From Aquila chrysaetos chrysaetos (lineage: Eukaryota; Chordata; Aves; Accipitriformes; Accipitridae): a stretch of DNA of 64,000 nt. The DNA lies in the NCBI RefSeq assembly GCF_900496995.4, contig NC_044008.1, positions 4,874,453 through 4,938,452 on the forward strand. Direction: 5' to 3'. A program made the position numbers and the translations under genes. Each line of letters opens with the position of its first letter. The stretch's first letter is position 1. The notes below the pieces were generated by a model, which did no database searches, had not been told where the DNA came from, and was given only the letters and a program-made list of their open reading frames with translations. Below, piece after piece: positions 51,939 through 63,811 of this stretch.

Positions 51939-52231
51939 CAACACAGAGACAAGGGAGGTAGAGGAGGGGAAGCAGCACTGTGATCCTTGAGCTGGCTGAG
52001 GAAGGGCAGGGTGGGGAATGCTAGTTGATCCCTATGAATCTGCAGAGATCCTTTTGCCTGCCTCATCTAGACCTATCCTTCCGCAGTAGTCTCTTTGGGA
52101 TGGTATCTGTGCAGGCTTGAGGCTGTCTGACCCTAACCTGTACGTATGCAGGCACATTGCAGTTAGGGGCATGGGTATATACTTCCCTTGGCTGGCCAGC
52201 TGGGTGTAACTTTGTCAGGGTTAGAGACTGA

Positions 52232-52237
52232 AATAAA
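52232..52237 (+). terminator. Poly(A) signal AATAAA (proximal)
   Basis: AATAAA followed by an A-rich stretch and a T-rich element, about 295 bases after the stop codon. It could give a short 3' UTR form. Confidence 0.6.
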
Positions 52238-52418
52238 AAAATTGTCTGCTTTTTTTTATAGAAAAGAAAAAAAAAAAATCTATCTTGTACTACCTGAACT
52301 GTGACACTTTTATATGCACAACACTTAAAAGTATTGGTTTGCAATATGTATTTAAATGTCTTGAATTGGGAAGATTGTCTCAGTGGATCTGATGCTTTTT
52401 ACTTTTTATAAGGAATGC

Positions 52419-52424
52419 AATAAA
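52419..52424 (+). terminator. Poly(A) signal AATAAA (distal, likely main)
   Basis: GCAATAAATTTT, about 480 bases after the stop codon, preceded by the T-rich segment ACTTTTTATAAGG. This is likely the main cleavage signal of the + strand gene. Confidence 0.7.
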
Positions 52425-52440
52425 TTTTTGACCTAAAACT

Positions 52441-55400
52441 CTTTCATAAATGAAATGCCTTCATATGCTTAATGCTTTGCAAAACCCTAATGCTGTAAAA
52501 GGGAAGAAGGGGATCTGTTGAAAATTTTCCTGACCAGTTCCTCACAGGGCAGGTTGTCTTTCTGTAGCAGGGGTCTCCTAGTAAACCCACAGAAGAGCTG
52601 AGCCACGGTGTTCAGTTTCTGTAGATGGGTTGTATGAGCCACTTCAGTGCAAAGACCTGATGCTGCAGCATCAGCTGGTGCTGGACTCCAGGCTGGAACA
52701 GACTCAGAGATCCATCCCAGTTGCCACCTTACAAGTGAGTGTTTGCGGGGAACTAGAAGTTGACTACTTGCCTTTTACCTAGTTTAAAAATAAACATATC
52801 AAATCTCTGCAGGACCCGATTCAAAAACTAGACCTGAAGAGTCAACTGAAGCCCCATTAACCAGCCATGATCTTATGGGTGTAAGGGAACGGCCTCAGGT
52901 AGGACTGCTGCGGGAGTCCCAGATCCTGGCACCTTTTGCTCCAAGTGTGAGGTGCAGGGCTTTGCCTTTGCTCTCTTGTTAACATACCCTATTCATCTAT
53001 AAACACACAGAAATGCAAAACACTTCACAGCTCTCTTGGGGAGAGAGAGCACAGAGCAGCTGCATAATAAACTCCCAGGCTGGGTGCAGATACACAGCTG
53101 CGATGAGACCCGGATCCTGATCCAGGATCCACTGAACTGAACCGATAGACCCAGTTGAGCCATAGACAGACTTTGCTTATTGCAAGACAGTCCCCAAAAG
53201 TGTTGGGCAGGAACTATCTTTTATTTTTCTTCCCTCCCTTGTATTTTCCCAAGAAAACACTACTTATTAAGGAGCAGAAAATAAAGGATTTTCATCTTCT
53301 AACTTAGACAGATTTAGACTTTTAAAAGCTGAGCTGAGAGAGGGGTGAAGTTTTTTGGTTTCGTGGGTTTGTTTGGGTTGGTTTGGTTTTGTTTTGTTTT
53401 TTTTTTTCCCCCTAACTTCAAAGTAGTTTAGAAGCATTAGATGCAAATCAAAGTCTTGCATGCCCCTTAGTGAACTAGACACGCTTGGCTACACTTGCAG
53501 CTGTGCAGCCTTATACTGTATTTCTGGAAATTAAGTCCTTTTTTGTTCCTTCCTTACTTAATGAAGGGTCAAAATCCTACTTCTGCTGGCACATCAAATG
53601 GCTTTTGGAACACATGGCACACAGCTCTCTGAATAGATCATTTGTATTGCATAGTGAAATCAGTTTCACAATGCAGCTTTTGCTTGTCTTGCTGAGTTCT
53701 GTGTTGGTAAGGGCTGGAATAACTCCTGTGCAGTTGAAGGTCTTGACTGAAAATAGATTAAAACAGCTTCCCTGTTGGAAACTTGCTCCCTATTTTGAGG
53801 TGTACTAGTATTTTGGGTTTTGTTCTTGCTATAGGGCTGCACAGTGCAATGCTGCAGTATGTGAAGAGTGCAAATTCAGCCACAGCAAAGTCCTTGTCCT
53901 AAAATGGAAGGTGAGTGATGTAATCTTCATCTTAGCCTTTTGTTGAGGCTGGCTGAGAAGGCTTACAATAGGCAATAGCAGGGCAAGTATGATGTGGGAG
54001 AAGGTTGTCCCTCTTGAGCACTGTGTAGCCAGTGCTGTTTCAGCAACCCTAAATTCAGGAGTCCTGTTCCCTTGTCTGAAATGGTGGTGTGCAATTTTTT
54101 TTCATTGCACTCCAAAGTGATTGCTCAGCCCTCATTCCCGAGCTATCTGAGCACCTTGCAATCTTTAACCATATCGCTGCACAACCAAGTGCTCCGTGAT
54201 GCTCTTGGAGATGAGAACAAACGTGTGCCTCTGTGCAGTTGTTGCAGTGCGCTTCCTGGGAGCTCTCTGTGCTACATCAAAGGGCTATGAGGATCAAGCC
54301 TGGACATATTTTCCTTCTGAGATAGGGAAGTGTTGTGATGCCCCCTTTATAGATGGGAAAAGCTGAAGTTTACAGTCCATGACCTGCCTTTGTTGTTACT
54401 GCTTTTGGGGCAGCAGGAGCACAAACTCTTTTTCCATGTCCTATGGTACTGAAAGGCTAGATCAGTCTTCTCCATGTGGTTAAATTCTCAGTTTAATGTA
54501 GGAGTAGAACTCTAGGGTCTGTTCACCTAACGAACACATTTCTTGCTTCCTACCAAGTGTACAGAGCCTGAAAAACATCACTGACCTTTAATTTTCTGCT
54601 GAAATTACTTTGGTTCCCAACCTACTGTTAAATTGTGAGTGGTTCTTTCAGCCATCTGGTAACATGAGCTTGTCCAGCAGCATAAAACATACATAACCTT
54701 AGCTTCAAAGCTCGTTTTATCTTTGCCAAATGAAAGCTTCACTACAGTGTTCACTGTAAAATATTTATTGTGAAATGGATAACTGGAGCCTTAACGAGAA
54801 CTTGAGTATATTGCTCCAGGTGCTTCATATGGCTGGGAAGTTGGACTTGATCATTGTTCTTTTCAGGCCCTGAAAGAAATATGTTTCCTTGGCTGGAGGA
54901 GAGGGAAGAGGAGTAATGATGCACCTGAAGCATTAGCAGTATGTGTGCATATATATATATATATATATACATATCTATATACAGGAGAGATGAGACGAGA
55001 GGAGAGCTGAAGCCAATCACTCCCCTTAGCAATACATTTGAACAGCAAAATGTGGGAGGAGAGTGAAGATTTCAAAGAAACCTCTTTTCAGTAAGGACAG
55101 TATGAAGAAGACACCTGCCAAACCCTGGCCTGCCTAGTTCACTGCCACTATCCTGTTCACCCTGTGCTAGTGAAATGGGAGGTTATTTGGAAATGGGCTG
55201 GGTGATCTTCCCACTGTCATCTTAGGTGCAGAATTAAATTTCACAGGTGCTCTTCTCATCTCATTTCTGGCCCATAAGCATGCTGCAGAGCATTAACCTC
55301 TTTGGTTATTGCACGCTCAGGACTGTGCTGAAGGTCTTGCCTCCAGCTCTCCCTTTGCAGAAGAGCTATTTCTCAAGATACTGGGCCCAAAGCAGTAGTT

Positions 55401-56849
55401 CTTTCCTTATGTTTTGTTCCAAAGCATGAGGCTTGGCATGAGTCTTGCGCTAACTCAGGTCTCTGTAAGGATCTTCCAGAGTGCAATTAAATCTAGCTGG
55501 TTGCTTTTTGCTGTTTCCTTCTTCCCCACAGCACATGGTATGAATAAGCAACTATGCTTGCTACCTGCTCTGCTGCCATAGTGCTAGCAATCAAGTAGAT
55601 GATCAAGCAACTGGAAAACCACCACTCCCACCCCCAGCAGCTGGAGCTCCTACAGCAACAATGATTTAATTTTTAAATATGCAAAAAACATCAGTCAAGA
55701 TTGAACCTATTTCTGTAGGTCTCTGGCAACTCTGTTTTCTCCTAACACATGGATATCATTTAGCTCCTGGAGATGCTTCCACACCCACCCTCCTTCCTTT
55801 CAGTTCTGGAAAGGCAGAGTATACATGAGCTCAATTTGGCCTTGCCATGTAAATGTCTTTGTGGTTGTCAAAGTCCTCTTTGGCCAAGTTCTCTACTACG
55901 CAAACTCCCCTGTGGCTGATCTATAGCATTATTCATTGATGCCTCACTTTAAAATAGACCACAGCCCTGCAGTTTGGGTTTGGAGGTTTCTTTGCAGAGC
56001 AGCACCACCTGCAGTGGGGGTGGCTGGCGGACCCTTCTGTAACCTCCTGCTGCCAAATTCCTGCTGCGTACAAATTCCTGCAGTGTAAAGAAAGGGAGCC
56101 AGGGGAAATTGGGATGAAAAATTTTTGACAATTTGGAGTAAATAAAGACTTCCTCCCTGATTAGAAAAGCAGCTAGAAATGTCTAGTCTATATTCAAGAG
56201 GCTACTTTGTAGGGTCATAAGCTGTCATGGGTGCTGGTTCATCATCCTTCAGAGAATTTAAATCTCTGCTAAGCAGAAGTGATGCTCTGCTCAAGGAGGT
56301 GGCAGGTCTGTTGGAAGCTCACAGTGGAACTTTGTTTCTCCCTGAGGGAGTCAAGACTTGAGAAATCACTAAACCTGCAAAGTTATTTAAATGAGATGCT
56401 TCATGGAGTGGGAGCCTGCACCACACTCCTGTTGCTGCTGAAGACCAGAGGTGCTTTTTAAGCATGCAGCCTGTGCATAGAGACAGTAATAAACCACATG
56501 AAGGTTTTCACCACTGTTTTAAGGGTCCGCAGTGGTTCAGGGAACATCATGCTTAGTGGCAAATCCAGACCCCATCCCAATAACCAAGAAAGCAATACCT
56601 TCTTGTGGCCTCTTGATTCAAGGTTTTGATTGGTTACCTCTTTGATGCTAATGGGTCACTGCAGATGCATATCCACCCACCTCTCCTCTCTCTCTTCTTT
56701 CCCCAGGGACCATGGCTGGAGCAGGTGCTCCAAGTCACTTCTTTGCAAGGCATAGCACACAGTGTTGTCTCTCGAGCTACGCACTGTGCTGTATGATCTC
56801 TGCCTCTCACTGGGTAATGACTCAGCCCCTGGGGGTATTGCACAGATCC
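52441..56849. other. Interval between the two convergent genes
   Basis: About 4.4 kb between the distal poly(A) signal of the + strand gene and the ITIH5 poly(A) signal. It holds the AT microsatellite, a T/G-rich stretch at 53350-53410 and no recognised gene. I looked for a MUSTN1-like small gene, which lies beside STIMATE on human 3p21, and saw none. Confidence 0.65.
54949..54970. repeat. AT dinucleotide microsatellite
   Basis: About ten AT units, followed by CATATCTATATACAG. It lies between the two convergent genes. Confidence 0.95.
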
Positions 56850-57179
56850 CTGCATGGATTTATTTTAAGGCCAGCAGCTCTCTGCACTGTTCAATATGAG
56901 AGCTGGCCCATTTCTCCCTCCCTTCCCACTGGGAGAGCACTGATCACGCCTTTAGCCATGTCCTCAACCCTTCCCCCCCCCCCAACCTCCTTGTCTTCAG
57001 GAATTTGATGAACAATGTTCATCTAGCATGAAAGAGAGACAGCTGATTTCCAAGGGCAAAAAGCCTTGGTTTCTTTGGCACCAAAAAGTAAAGAAATATT
57101 CATAAGTTGCCTAGCTCTAGAGGCTTCAGAAGGGAACCGCTGTCACACATGCTGCTGTAATGCATTGCTATGATCAGCC
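56850..57179 (-). other. ITIH5: Probable 3' UTR of ITIH5
   Basis: Non-coding stretch downstream of the ITIH5 stop on the - strand, up to the nearest AATAAA. A poly-C/G run lies near 56973-56983. The extent is inferred from the first good poly(A) signal. A longer 3' UTR cannot be excluded. Confidence 0.5.
56859..56864 (-). terminator. Poly(A) signal of ITIH5 (AATAAA on the - strand)
   Basis: The + strand reads TTTATT, i.e. AATAAA on the - strand, about 320 bases beyond the ITIH5 stop codon. It is the first canonical signal after the stop. Confidence 0.55.
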
Positions 57180-57478
57180 TTAAAGGCTGTTAATTGTCCC
57201 AAAGCTGGTCCCTGTGTCGAAAGGATGAGAAGCCAAATAGTCTTTATAGCTCCCATCGATCAGTTTGTCCGCATTGTTTTTGGCAAACCAGCAGTCAACT
57301 TCCTGCTGGCCATTGTAGATCCTTCTCTGCTTCCACACAACAGGAACGAGCCGTCCCTTCACTTTCAGGGTAGTTGTAGGGCTTGGCTTTAATGCTTCAG
57401 TTTGGTTCTGACCAACCTGCTGATGACTTGTGTTTAGAGATTCCTGAAGAAGTTTAACTTCGTGGTTCAAGAACTGAC
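57180..57478 (-). CDS. ITIH5: ITIH5 last coding exon
   Basis: Acceptor TTGCCTTGCAG| then QFLNHEVKLLQESLN, a variable segment, LKVKGRLVPVVWKQRRIYNG, DCWFAKNNADKLIDGSYK, DYLASHPFDTGTSFGTINSL and stop. An open frame extends upstream to 57674, but that part is intron: the splice phase and homology begin at 57478. Confidence 0.95.
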
Positions 57479-60400
57479 CTGCAAGGCAAGATAAAATAGA
57501 GTCCATGACTGGCTGTTTTGTGCCTGTTTGTAAGTAAGTTGGTTTTTGTTGTTTGGTGGGGTTTTTTTTTTCTTTAATAGGCCATATTTTGAGGATTCTT
57601 AGCATATGGGGTTGTAACAGGCCTCTGCAATAGCAGAATGAATCTAGATCCTGCAATTCTTTTCTAAATCTCACAAACAGAGAATAGAATAAAACCCCAT
57701 TTCTTTTTTTTTTTCACTCATCAAGATAAAAAGCTCTTTAGCTCAGCCAATGTAAGCTGCTAGTAGTAAGTTCCCTTCTATCGGCCACGGTTACTAGAGG
57801 ATAATAACCCATACAATGCCCATCAGCAAGCAAAAAGATCTAGGCCTGAAGTTCCAAGTTCTCTTCCCTTGCCTTCTTGGGAGCAAGCTCTTTTAGGCCA
57901 AACCTAAGTATGGATTTAGAGGTTTGTGTATTCAAGTGGCCTGAATCCAAACCCCCACTCCTGAGGGATCATCTCCTGCTTAACCTGGGGGTGCCTGAAT
58001 GTCACAGAAACTACAGGTTCTGTCTTAGAGTTCTGCATCTGTACATGGCCATAAGCATCACTACTTCTCATTGGCTGAAAGAACCCAACCATCTAGACAT
58101 TCTCTGAGCCTACCTAAAGCCTAGTTGCTCTCAAAATGTGGGGATGGCTCTTCGCTTCATGTTTGAAAGAAAGGGCCCACAAAAAGTACCAGTGTTTCTT
58201 GATCTCATTCAGGTTCAGGTGTAAACAGCTCAGTCCTGCAAAAACAGACCCTCTGGACTTGTACAAGTACAGTACTTGAAGGCTAAGCCAATGATCCCTG
58301 GCAATGTGCTAGCTCTGTGACTAGAGCTCTTTCAGAATCTGCAAGATCTCAGCTGACTGTCCTCTCTGCCTAGAGAGATTCGGAGTCTACTTTGCTATGT
58401 CCCTGAGAGCACATTAGCAGCTGGGCTATTCTGAATTAGGTCTGCTGTTAGAGAATCTCTTATTGGTATCTTAGTCAGGGTTCTTGTGCAATATTTGGAT
58501 TCTGTCTCTGTATTGGGAGTATCAAGCACATGTATTCTAATAACGACTGTATTAAACAATCATAAAAAGAGTGGAAATGTGAAAAACAGGCACAACCACA
58601 TAGCTAGGATAGTGGGAGATAGTTCATACAGAAAAAGATGTAAGAGCAGTTGGGGATACTAGCAATAGAGAAGTTGTTTGAGAGTGGATGTAAAAGTCTC
58701 ACCCGGGAACTTAATCCCCACCTGCCTTGTTCATTACTTCCTGTCTCTGTCCTCTAAAACTGTTTGGAAGGATCATTTTTGTCTGGTTTACAGCTCTGAA
58801 CCTGAGAACCCGTTACCTACCCAGTAGCCCATGGGAGTCAGACGAGAGGCCTTTACTGTTGGAGATGTAGAACCCCAGGTGATTCCTCTGATATGGGGCT
58901 GGCTTCTTGTAATGGTGGATGAGGATGACAAAGCTGATTGTGTCTTGTATCGTCACAGTGACATTGGAGTTGGCAGAGATGGACACCTCGAGGCTGCTGC
59001 TTCGCACAACAGCACTCCGATCACAGGACAGAAGAAGTCTTTCCCCATCATCCAGGATGACTCTTCTGGGTGTGATCTCTAGGTAAGATCTCTCTGGCTT
59101 ATTGCTGAGGATAGTGATGGTGCTAAAGTAAGTCCGATGCTTCTTGTGGCCGTTGGGTGGTGCAGGAGCTCCAATTAATTGCCCATTCACGGTTACACCT
59201 TGCAGGAAGAAAATCAATAAATAAAAGCTGGAAACAAGAATAGGTCTAATGTCTCAAAGGTATAAGCCTTGCAACTGAGGACATGCAGATTCACCACCTC
59301 ACGCTCTATTATTTCACCTACCAGTATTTAAAACAGTATAACCAGTCTGTTATAAAACGATTGCCTTATATAGAGTACCTAAATTTACCCAAGCTCAGAA
59401 ATACTGGCCTTCCCTGGAGACAGGTACCCTCAGTCCCATTAGTGCTAACATTGTGTACACAGTGCTACAGGATAGGACCAGCTGCTCCTCAGCATAGCAC
59501 TTCCTAAGCTCCATCCAACCTTAGACCTACTTATGATCGAGACGATGTGCGGGGATTTTGAGTCACATAAGACAAATATTTTATCTTCCTGACTGCTATA
59601 GCCTGACCAATCATGGTACGATTTACCTAGACCACCTATTTGTTGATGCATAACTCAAACCCAGGCAAACATACCAGATCTTGGAGGACTAAGAAAAGCT
59701 GCTGGCAGGCCTGCTTTTCCTCATATCACCAACTGGCATAGGGACTAAACTTCTAGGAAGAGGACCTGGGCATGTCTGAATACTGCTGTCTCAGAGAATC
59801 TCAGGGTAGTAGACAGCTGCGGTTTGATGTCCCTCTCCACCCGAATCCTAAGAAGAGAATTAGCCTGGGAAGCCACAGAGTAAGGGTTACTACCTTGGCC
59901 GACACACTGAAGACTGAGCAGGACCTGTAGAGGGAATAGCCTGACCTGCAACAGTCTGAGGTGAAGTGCTGAACCTTTTTGGGTGGCAGCGTAAGAAATT
60001 CAGGTTCTCTTTGTGTCATTGCAGAAGGGGACCCTGAACCCTGCACTCCCACTGGGTTATTTCCAGCTTCATCAGTGCTGCCCTTCCCACTTCCCTCAGT
60101 TTTTCCCCAAAATAACCACTTTTGAGTAGTCCAAGGTACAGATCCCACAGAGTCAAATAAAGCTTAGATGTCCATAGTAAAATTCCAAATCATTTTAATG
60201 ATTTTTGTGACTTGCTGTGCATAAGACAGTGTCTCACTTCCCACAGGCCTCTGAACAGCTACTGGACAATAAAGGAGTAGGCTTGTTGCTAACCCAAGCT
60301 AGACCCAAGCCATCAACACTGAGATGAAATATCTCCATGTCCCATCACTCCTGGGGGGAATCTGTCACTTCTGTCTTCATAGGCTCAACTTGCTAGTGCT

Positions 60401-63400
60401 ACAGAGTCTGTTTTCCTCAAATCCATTCTGCATTTGAGCCACAGAATCATTCAAGTGGTAGCACAAACAGAGTCTGTAAAAGAACTTTAAGGGAAACATT
60501 GCCAGGAGCTGGATCTTATTCACTAAGGCAGGCATGAACACAGAAATATGGAGGCTAGACCACTGCCACACAGAACAGAATTCTTATAACTTTACTGTGG
60601 GGTTGTTTATCTTCTTTGTAAAACAAGTCTGTGCATTGTCTCTAGTTTCAATACCCCTTCCTCCCACCATTTCCCTGCTCAGGACATAATCTCCTTATTA
60701 GCTGCCCTGCTTAGAATTCCAGATCGGATCAAACCACAGTTTGGGCCCCTGAGGAACAGACTGGGTTGGGTAAAGCAGGTCCTGAATTGTGTGGGTTTTC
60801 TCAAGGTTCTCATGACTCAGTAACCAGTTTGGCAGTGTCTCCACTGACACAGCAACAGTGCTTGGTTAGCCTGTTTGGATACTTCACTCTGTTCTGAAGC
60901 GAACAATACTGTAAGTAAAGAGTGAAGTTCCAATAACAGAGCAATTTTGGTGAGTCCAGATCTCTTATTTGCATGTTGTGACTTTCTAACTAGAGGGCTG
61001 ATGAAGTTGCACATCAGAGAAATGCACTGTCACTCCACCAGAAAGCCGAATCCCCTGTGTAATCTCTCGGCACAGAGGTGGCTGCATGGCTTATGCAAAC
61101 ACTACACGCAGCATGCAAAATGCCTGGTGTTTGTTCAGCTGTGGCTGTTGTAGCACTGGTCAAGTGCAACTCCCAGACCATACTGGGTCTAATGATCGGG
61201 AACTGAGCTCTCCAATCTTGCTGCTGCCTTGATTCCAGTCAATGGAGACCTGAACTAGGAAAAGTTTGGATATACATAAAGGCCAGTTCTCTCTATTGAA
61301 CTCTCTACGCTGTTGACAAACACTTCTGTAGATAAATTGTTTATGTAACAGTGGCCAGGCCTCCTCCTTGCTTAGGCTTGCTGTGAATTTACCCATAAGC
61401 TATGACAAAGTTGAAGGTCAGTAAGGGCAAGCGAACAGTTTACTTCCCCTTCTAATGCAGATGATTAGAGCCAGAAAACTGGTGTGCACCAATTTTCCAT
61501 TCCCTGGCCAGAAAAGCAACTTTTTCTAATTTCCTGCCACTTCCTTGCCTATGAAACACCTTGGTTCTTAGTCTTAGTGCTAGAGAGCTGGCCTTGCGCT
61601 TCAGCTTTCCTCCACAAACAACGGCTTTGCTTGGCTGCTTACCAGATTCCTTATGATCAGAGACTAGTCGGAGAATGTCCCCTGGTTCTCCATCAATATT
61701 GAAGCAGACAGAGAACTTGCTGGAGGGAAAATCAATGACAAAGTGAGGGTCTCCATCCGCTGAGAAAACATGGAAAAAGAGACAAATGTGAGAGACTTAC
61801 ACAAAACTGCAGTGTCCAGGAATGTAACAAAACTGCTTTTCAAAGTGTGTTTGTCCCTGTTTTTATTAAGACCTCCTGGTTTGTTGTTGTTAGAGGGTTG
61901 GATGGAGTTTGCCAGGAAATGCCAAGTTTTGCTTTGTTTTTCACAAAGATTATTTTATTTTGTTTTGTTTTTCCTCACAGAAGAGGTTGGGTTTTCAATG
62001 AAAATTCAAACCCCAAAGCAGTCCAGGTGAAAATCAGGATATCTTCTTCCTGAAATATCGTTTCAGTGATTTATGGGAATTGTCACGCAGGTGTTTTATA
62101 CTCCTCTTCTCCATACTGTGTTGGGAGGCTACATCCCCCACAGCACACAAAAATGTATCCTCTAATCAAGGACTGCTGCATGGGCACGCCTTCCTGGTCC
62201 TCAATGTCAGATTGGAGCAGTCAACAGCAGATTTTAAACAATCCCACGACCTTAATTTTTCAACAATCCTTGACCTGTCATCAACTACCAGATAGTTGTT
62301 GTTAATAATAAGACAAGCCAAAACCCTAGTTTCTAAGGTAAATTTGACCTTATCCCAGGAAATTCAAGTCTATATTCTTGATCTGGGCTTATTCTTCAGT
62401 GTTTAATGTATGAAAAAGATGTTAAATAGAGGTGCAGTACCAACAGGGAAATAGCAAAACACTACAGAATTTTCTTTTTTTTCCTTCGACAACACGTTTT
62501 ATGTTTCAGCAACATTACTTTATAATGTTTTTTGACTAGTTCTAGTGCAGAGAGAACATGCTTCCTGTTCTCCCCTAATCTACAGAAGTCTCAAACATGA
62601 GGATCAAGTGTTGTAGATTATCTGCCTTGCTATGTTTCCTCACATTTCTTCTCATTACTGATCCTCTGTGTATTTTGGTTTTGTTTTCATTTTCCTCCCT
62701 ACTCTGCAGGTCTAGTAAAAAGGATTTGGGCTCTTCTGTCAGGATGGTTATACTACAGTAGCACGCAACTGAGGTTTCCACAAACCAACCACTATTATTT
62801 TCAATTATTAAAGGCATGAAAACAGGCACTGACCTGAAGTTTTGGAGATTTTAATTCTTTGTTTATCTTGCTGTCTGTGTACACCTAGAAGTGGGGAAGG
62901 AAGGCTGTTACAATTCCTTATTGAGCAGCAGAAAAAGCCATAATACAATAATGTTCCCAAAATATTATTCAGCAAGATTATGGCACATATTCCTGCAGCT
63001 ACTTTAAGCTTCATTTAGAATACCTTTTTTTCTTCAATAATTTCAACAGAGTAGTAAATGCTTCCAGGGGGTGAGTCAGGTGCCTAAAAGGTTTGCTCAC
63101 CCCACCCACAATTAGCAAAAGCAATATGAAAATCTCAGCTTTCTCTTTACCACCCCTCACTTCATTGGCTAGATCATCCCTGTTGCCAAAGTCAGCCATG
63201 AGACATTACCTACGCAAAAAGATTTCTTACCAGCACATCGTTATTTTTCCCTCGTACCTGGTGGTGCCTTGTGTCCCTGCAAGCTCTGCAACTTCTCACC
63301 AATGCCATCAGTAGAAGGGCTGACAAACTCCTCTTGAGGTGGTTCTGAATGGAGCCCAGCCTCTCTCATCTTCAGAACGGTGAAGGGAGTAACAAAATTG

Positions 63401-63811
63401 TAAGTCAGAGCCATTGACTTGGCTTTCTCCATCAAATAGTCTTTTTCCTGATTGTCATCAGTCTTCAACCGGGAGTTAAGCAATTCCTTGATGGTGAGGT
63501 AACTCCATGCCCTCTCAATGTAATTTTTATCACCTTTGCCATCTTCCAGGCCAGGGACACCTCTGATGTCATTCCTGCTTGGCAGGTCAATAGCCACATC
63601 TGTTTTGAGGAGGATGTACTTCTTGGAGTTGCTAGCAGTCACCTCGACGTGGAGACTATCTGAGGTGTGGTTGATGAGTTTGCCAGCTATTATAATTTCA
63701 GAGCCATTGAAGTAGTTAGGGAAGAAGTTCTGGGTTACTTCTTCCACATTGTCTTCAGGGTAATCAACACGGATGTCAGAGAGAAGAGGTGTTCCTATTT
63801 CATCATAGAAC
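57180..63811 (-). CDS. ITIH5: Inter-alpha-trypsin inhibitor heavy chain 5, 3' half (last five coding exons; gene runs off the right edge)
   Basis: Five exons on the - strand (63811-63258, 62884-62834, 61759-61643, 59198-58821, 57478-57180) join in frame. All four internal junctions are phase 1, and the total is 465 codons plus stop. Human ITIH5 is about 942 aa (memory), so this is the C-terminal half. Recognisable ITIH5 features are PNYFNGSEIIIAGKL after the vWA-domain end DYPEDN; IKISKTS before the ITIH processing motif DGDPHFV; CFNIDGEPGDILRLVSDH; VTVNGQLIGAPAPPNGHKK; the ITI heavy chain C-terminal domain with PERSYLEITP, HHYKKPAP and LGFYISNS; and the end VPVVWKQRRIYNG, DCWFAKNNADKLIDG, YKDYLASHPFDTG. 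N-glycosylation sequons are visible (NGS, NHT, NVT, NTS, NQT). ITIHs are secreted hyaluronan-binding matrix proteins; in the classic members cleavage at DPHF allows covalent linkage to a chondroitin sulfate chain. The N-terminal VIT domain and most of vWA lie outside the window. Confidence 0.93.
58821..59198 (-). CDS. ITIH5: ITIH5 exon, ITI heavy chain C-terminal domain
   Basis: A 378-bp exon (126 codons, phase 1 on both sides) with acceptor CTTCCTGCAAG| and donor CTACTGG|GTAGGT. It encodes VTVNGQLIGAPAPPNGHKK, then ITILSNKPERSYLEITPRRV, SVSANSNVT-like SISANSNVTVTIQD, and LGFYISNSKGLSSDSHGLLG. It is very close to human ITIH5. Confidence 0.95.
61643..61759 (-). CDS. ITIH5: ITIH5 exon with DPHF processing motif
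   Basis: A 117-bp exon, phase 1 on both sides, with acceptor TTTTCTCAG| and donor AATCTG|GTAAGC. It encodes DGDPHFVIDFPSSKFSVCF, then NIDGEPGDILRLVSDHKES. D-P-H-F is the conserved ITIH cleavage/glycosaminoglycan-attachment site. The exon is too interrupted by flanking stops to stand out as an open frame. Confidence 0.92.
62834..62884 (-). CDS. ITIH5: ITIH5 51-bp micro-exon
   Basis: A 17-codon exon, phase 1 on both sides, with acceptor CCCCACTTCTAG| and donor ACTTCAG|GTCAGT. It encodes VHRQQDKQRIKISKTS with split Gly/Ala codons at its ends. RIKISKTS directly precedes DGDPHF in human ITIH5, which identifies this short exon. Confidence 0.88.
63258..63811 (-). CDS. ITIH5: ITIH5 exon (end of vWA domain and following linker)
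   Basis: A 554-bp exon with acceptor TTGTTTAAG| and donor CCACCAG|GTACGAG. It begins with one base finishing a codon, then FYDEIGTPLLSDIRVDYPED; it includes PNYFNGSEIIIAGKLINH, LHVEVTASNSKKYI, IERAWSYLTIKELL and VTPFTVLKM. It ends in a variable, less conserved linker (GLHSEPPQEEFVSPSTDG). Confidence 0.93.

Larger units (their letters stand above)
51939..52440 (+). other. TMEM110L: 3' UTR of the STIMATE-like gene
   Basis: This non-coding stretch follows the TGA and runs to about 20 bases past the second AATAAA. It is moderately AT-rich toward its end, as expected of a vertebrate 3' UTR. The exact cleavage site is inferred. Confidence 0.7.
57479..63257 (-). other. ITIH5: ITIH5 introns between the five exons
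   Basis: Four introns: 57479-58820, 59199-61642, 61760-62833 and 62885-63257. All have GT-AG ends and split codons after the first base. No recognisable transposon or nested gene is seen in them. A T-run lies at about 57558-57570 on the + strand. Confidence 0.85.

Noticed and set aside
52441..56849. A MUSTN1-like gene expected by analogy with human 3p21
   Set aside because: No small basic protein resembling MUSTN1 is seen on either strand. The ITIH5 side of the paralogon may never have kept it.
57479..57674. 5' extension of the last ITIH5 exon's open frame
   Set aside because: A good acceptor with correct phase and homology place the exon start at 57478. The extension is T-rich intron.
63011..63199. 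Possible extra ITIH5 exon between the 554-bp exon and the micro-exon
   Set aside because: I tested an acceptor at TTTTGCGTAG (minus strand) in all phases, and each runs into a stop. The flanking exons already join in frame without it.
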